NCBI GenBank assembly: GCA_943908475.1
Contig: CALTTG010000003.1
Location: forward strand, 1-64,000
Direction: 5' to 3'
DNA: 64,000 nucleotides
Source of the DNA: an uncultured Burkholderiales bacterium
GTDB lineage: Bacteria; Pseudomonadota; Gammaproteobacteria; Burkholderiales; Burkholderiaceae_C
This document shows, piece by piece, positions 63,378 to 64,000 of the stretch. A model generated the notes under the pieces. It was given only the letters and a program-made list of their open reading frames with translations. It searched no databases and was not told the origin of the DNA. Position 1 is the first letter of the stretch. The number at the start of each line of letters is the position of its first letter. Made by a program: the position numbers and the translations under genes.

Positions 63378-64000
63378 ATGCGATTGATTGTTCACTGGGT
63401 CCCTTTGTGCGTCGCCTTGCTCACCTCGGCATGCGGTGGCGGAGGCGGAGACCAACTGATCTTGCCGCCCCCTGTCACCCCAGCCAGCGGTGACAGCGGA
63501 TCTGCGCCGGTGGCGCTGTCGTCCTCACTGTCGGGAACCGTGGCCGTTGGCGCCCCCGTGGTCGGGGCATCGGTGCAAGCCAAGTGTCTGGGCGGAACCG
63601 TGTCCGCCATCGCACTGACCGACAGCCGAGGTGGCTTCTCGATCGAGCTGAGCAACGTGGCGGCCCCCTGCATGCTTCAAGCATCCGGGGGCAGCGCTCA
63701 AGGCGTGCCACTGACCGAGCCCTTGCACGGGCTGGCCTTGGCCTCGGGCACAGCCCATGTTTCCCCCTGGACCGAGCTGGCCCTGGCCCGAAACTGGGCA
63801 CAACACCCTGCAAGCCTGTACAGCGGCTTCAACGGCCGCGATCAAGTGCCCAGCCGAAGCCAGCTTGATCTGGCTCGGCAATGGTTGAACACCCAGTTGC
63901 AGGCCGTGGGCGTGAACGAGCTGAGCGACAACCCCTTCCAGGGCACCTTCGTCCTGGGTGAGGGCAACGACCTGCTGCTGGATCAGCTTCAGAGCATGCT
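63378..64000 (+). CDS. Putative lipoprotein, 3' end beyond the window
   Basis: The first 207 codons of a lipoprotein. The signal peptide MRLIVHWVPLCVALLTSACG ends in a lipobox with Cys19, followed by a glycine run. Residues 45-95 (SLSGTVAVGAPVVGASVQAK, LTDSRGGFSIEL) resemble a transthyretin/carboxypeptidase-regulatory-like beta sandwich, common in extracellular adhesive proteins. The rest is helical in character. No catalytic motif is visible in the part present. It starts 19 bases after the Crp/Fnr stop. Confidence 0.72.
   Translation, partial: MRLIVHWVPLCVALLTSACGGGGGDQLILPPPVTPASGDSGSAPVALSSSLSGTVAVGAPVVGASVQAKCLGGTVSAIALTDSRGGFSIELSNVAAPCMLQASGGSAQGVPLTEPLHGLALASGTAHVSPWTELALARNWAQHPASLYSGFNGRDQVPSRSQLDLARQWLNTQLQAVGVNELSDNPFQGTFVLGEGNDLLLDQLQSM

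Overview
The window looks like chromosomal DNA of a GC-rich betaproteobacterium of the order Burkholderiales, probably in the Aquabacterium/Ideonella/Leptothrix neighbourhood. Support comes from the gene orders argB - HAD phosphatase - slmA and dusB - fis - purH - ruvC, a PhaM-type polyhydroxyalkanoate granule protein, PEP-CTERM (exosortase) surface proteins, a CIRCE-controlled groESL, and a type A RNase P RNA. The genus is an inference. No tRNA, rRNA, CRISPR array, prophage or insertion sequence was seen.

Layout. 1-750: 5' end of groEL, groES, and a heat-shock control region (CIRCE plus a sigma32-like promoter). 0.86-6.2 kb: lipoprotein cyclophilin, SDR, metal-dependent hydrolase, a PEP-CTERM protein, a crotonase and a 57-residue membrane protein. 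6.2-10 kb: housekeeping genes on the minus strand (mutT, DUF815 ATPase, slmA, HAD nucleotidase, argB). 10.1-16 kb: CusF-like protein, DedA-like protein, dusB-fis, purH, a lipoprotein, ruvC. 16-22.4 kb: alpha-carbonic anhydrase, rnpB, dsbD, cysK, an esterase overlapping pyrC. 22.5-27 kb: a DUF4394 lipoprotein, then the most striking locus: a secreted gingipain-like (C25) protease ending in thrombospondin-3 and type I dockerin repeats, followed 52 bp later by a cohesin-like protein with a PEP-CTERM anchor. 27-33 kb: ABC exporter, hotdog thioesterase, 2OG-Fe dioxygenase, orphan periplasmic binding protein with a TauE-type permease, crotonase. 33-42 kb: pectinacetylesterase-like protein, alpha/beta hydrolase, and a beta-oxidation block (thiolase, FadB-like, acyl-CoA dehydrogenase, TetR regulator). 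42-49 kb: HNH nuclease, large di-haem beta-propeller protein, TetR, PhoD phosphatase, PhaM, and an unknown small protein. 49.5-58.4 kb: second lipid block (acyl-CoA dehydrogenase, TetR, a bacteriocin-like double-glycine-leader peptide, FadD, esterase, SDR, TetR, metallo-beta-lactamase-fold protein). 58.4-64 kb: a sigma54 activator with a C-terminal TPR tail, divergent from an HD-GYP gene that has a sigma54 promoter, then a DUF2946-like protein, a Crp/Fnr regulator and a truncated lipoprotein gene.

How it fits together. A lipid-metabolism theme runs through the region: FadD activates fatty acids, two acyl-CoA dehydrogenases start beta-oxidation, and the FadB-like protein, thiolase and crotonases finish it. 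Three TetR regulators lie among these genes, and PhaM and the HSL-type esterases point to storage and lipid turnover. Closely related palindromes sit in front of the TetR gene at 41.1-41.9 kb and across the presumed start site of the acyl-CoA dehydrogenase at 49.6 kb, suggesting one regulon. The best candidate for a poorly described system is the adjacent dockerin-protease / PEP-CTERM-cohesin pair. It would let a Gram-negative cell hold a secreted cysteine protease on its surface without covalently anchoring the enzyme. A second candidate is the monocistronic double-glycine-leader peptide at 52.3 kb.
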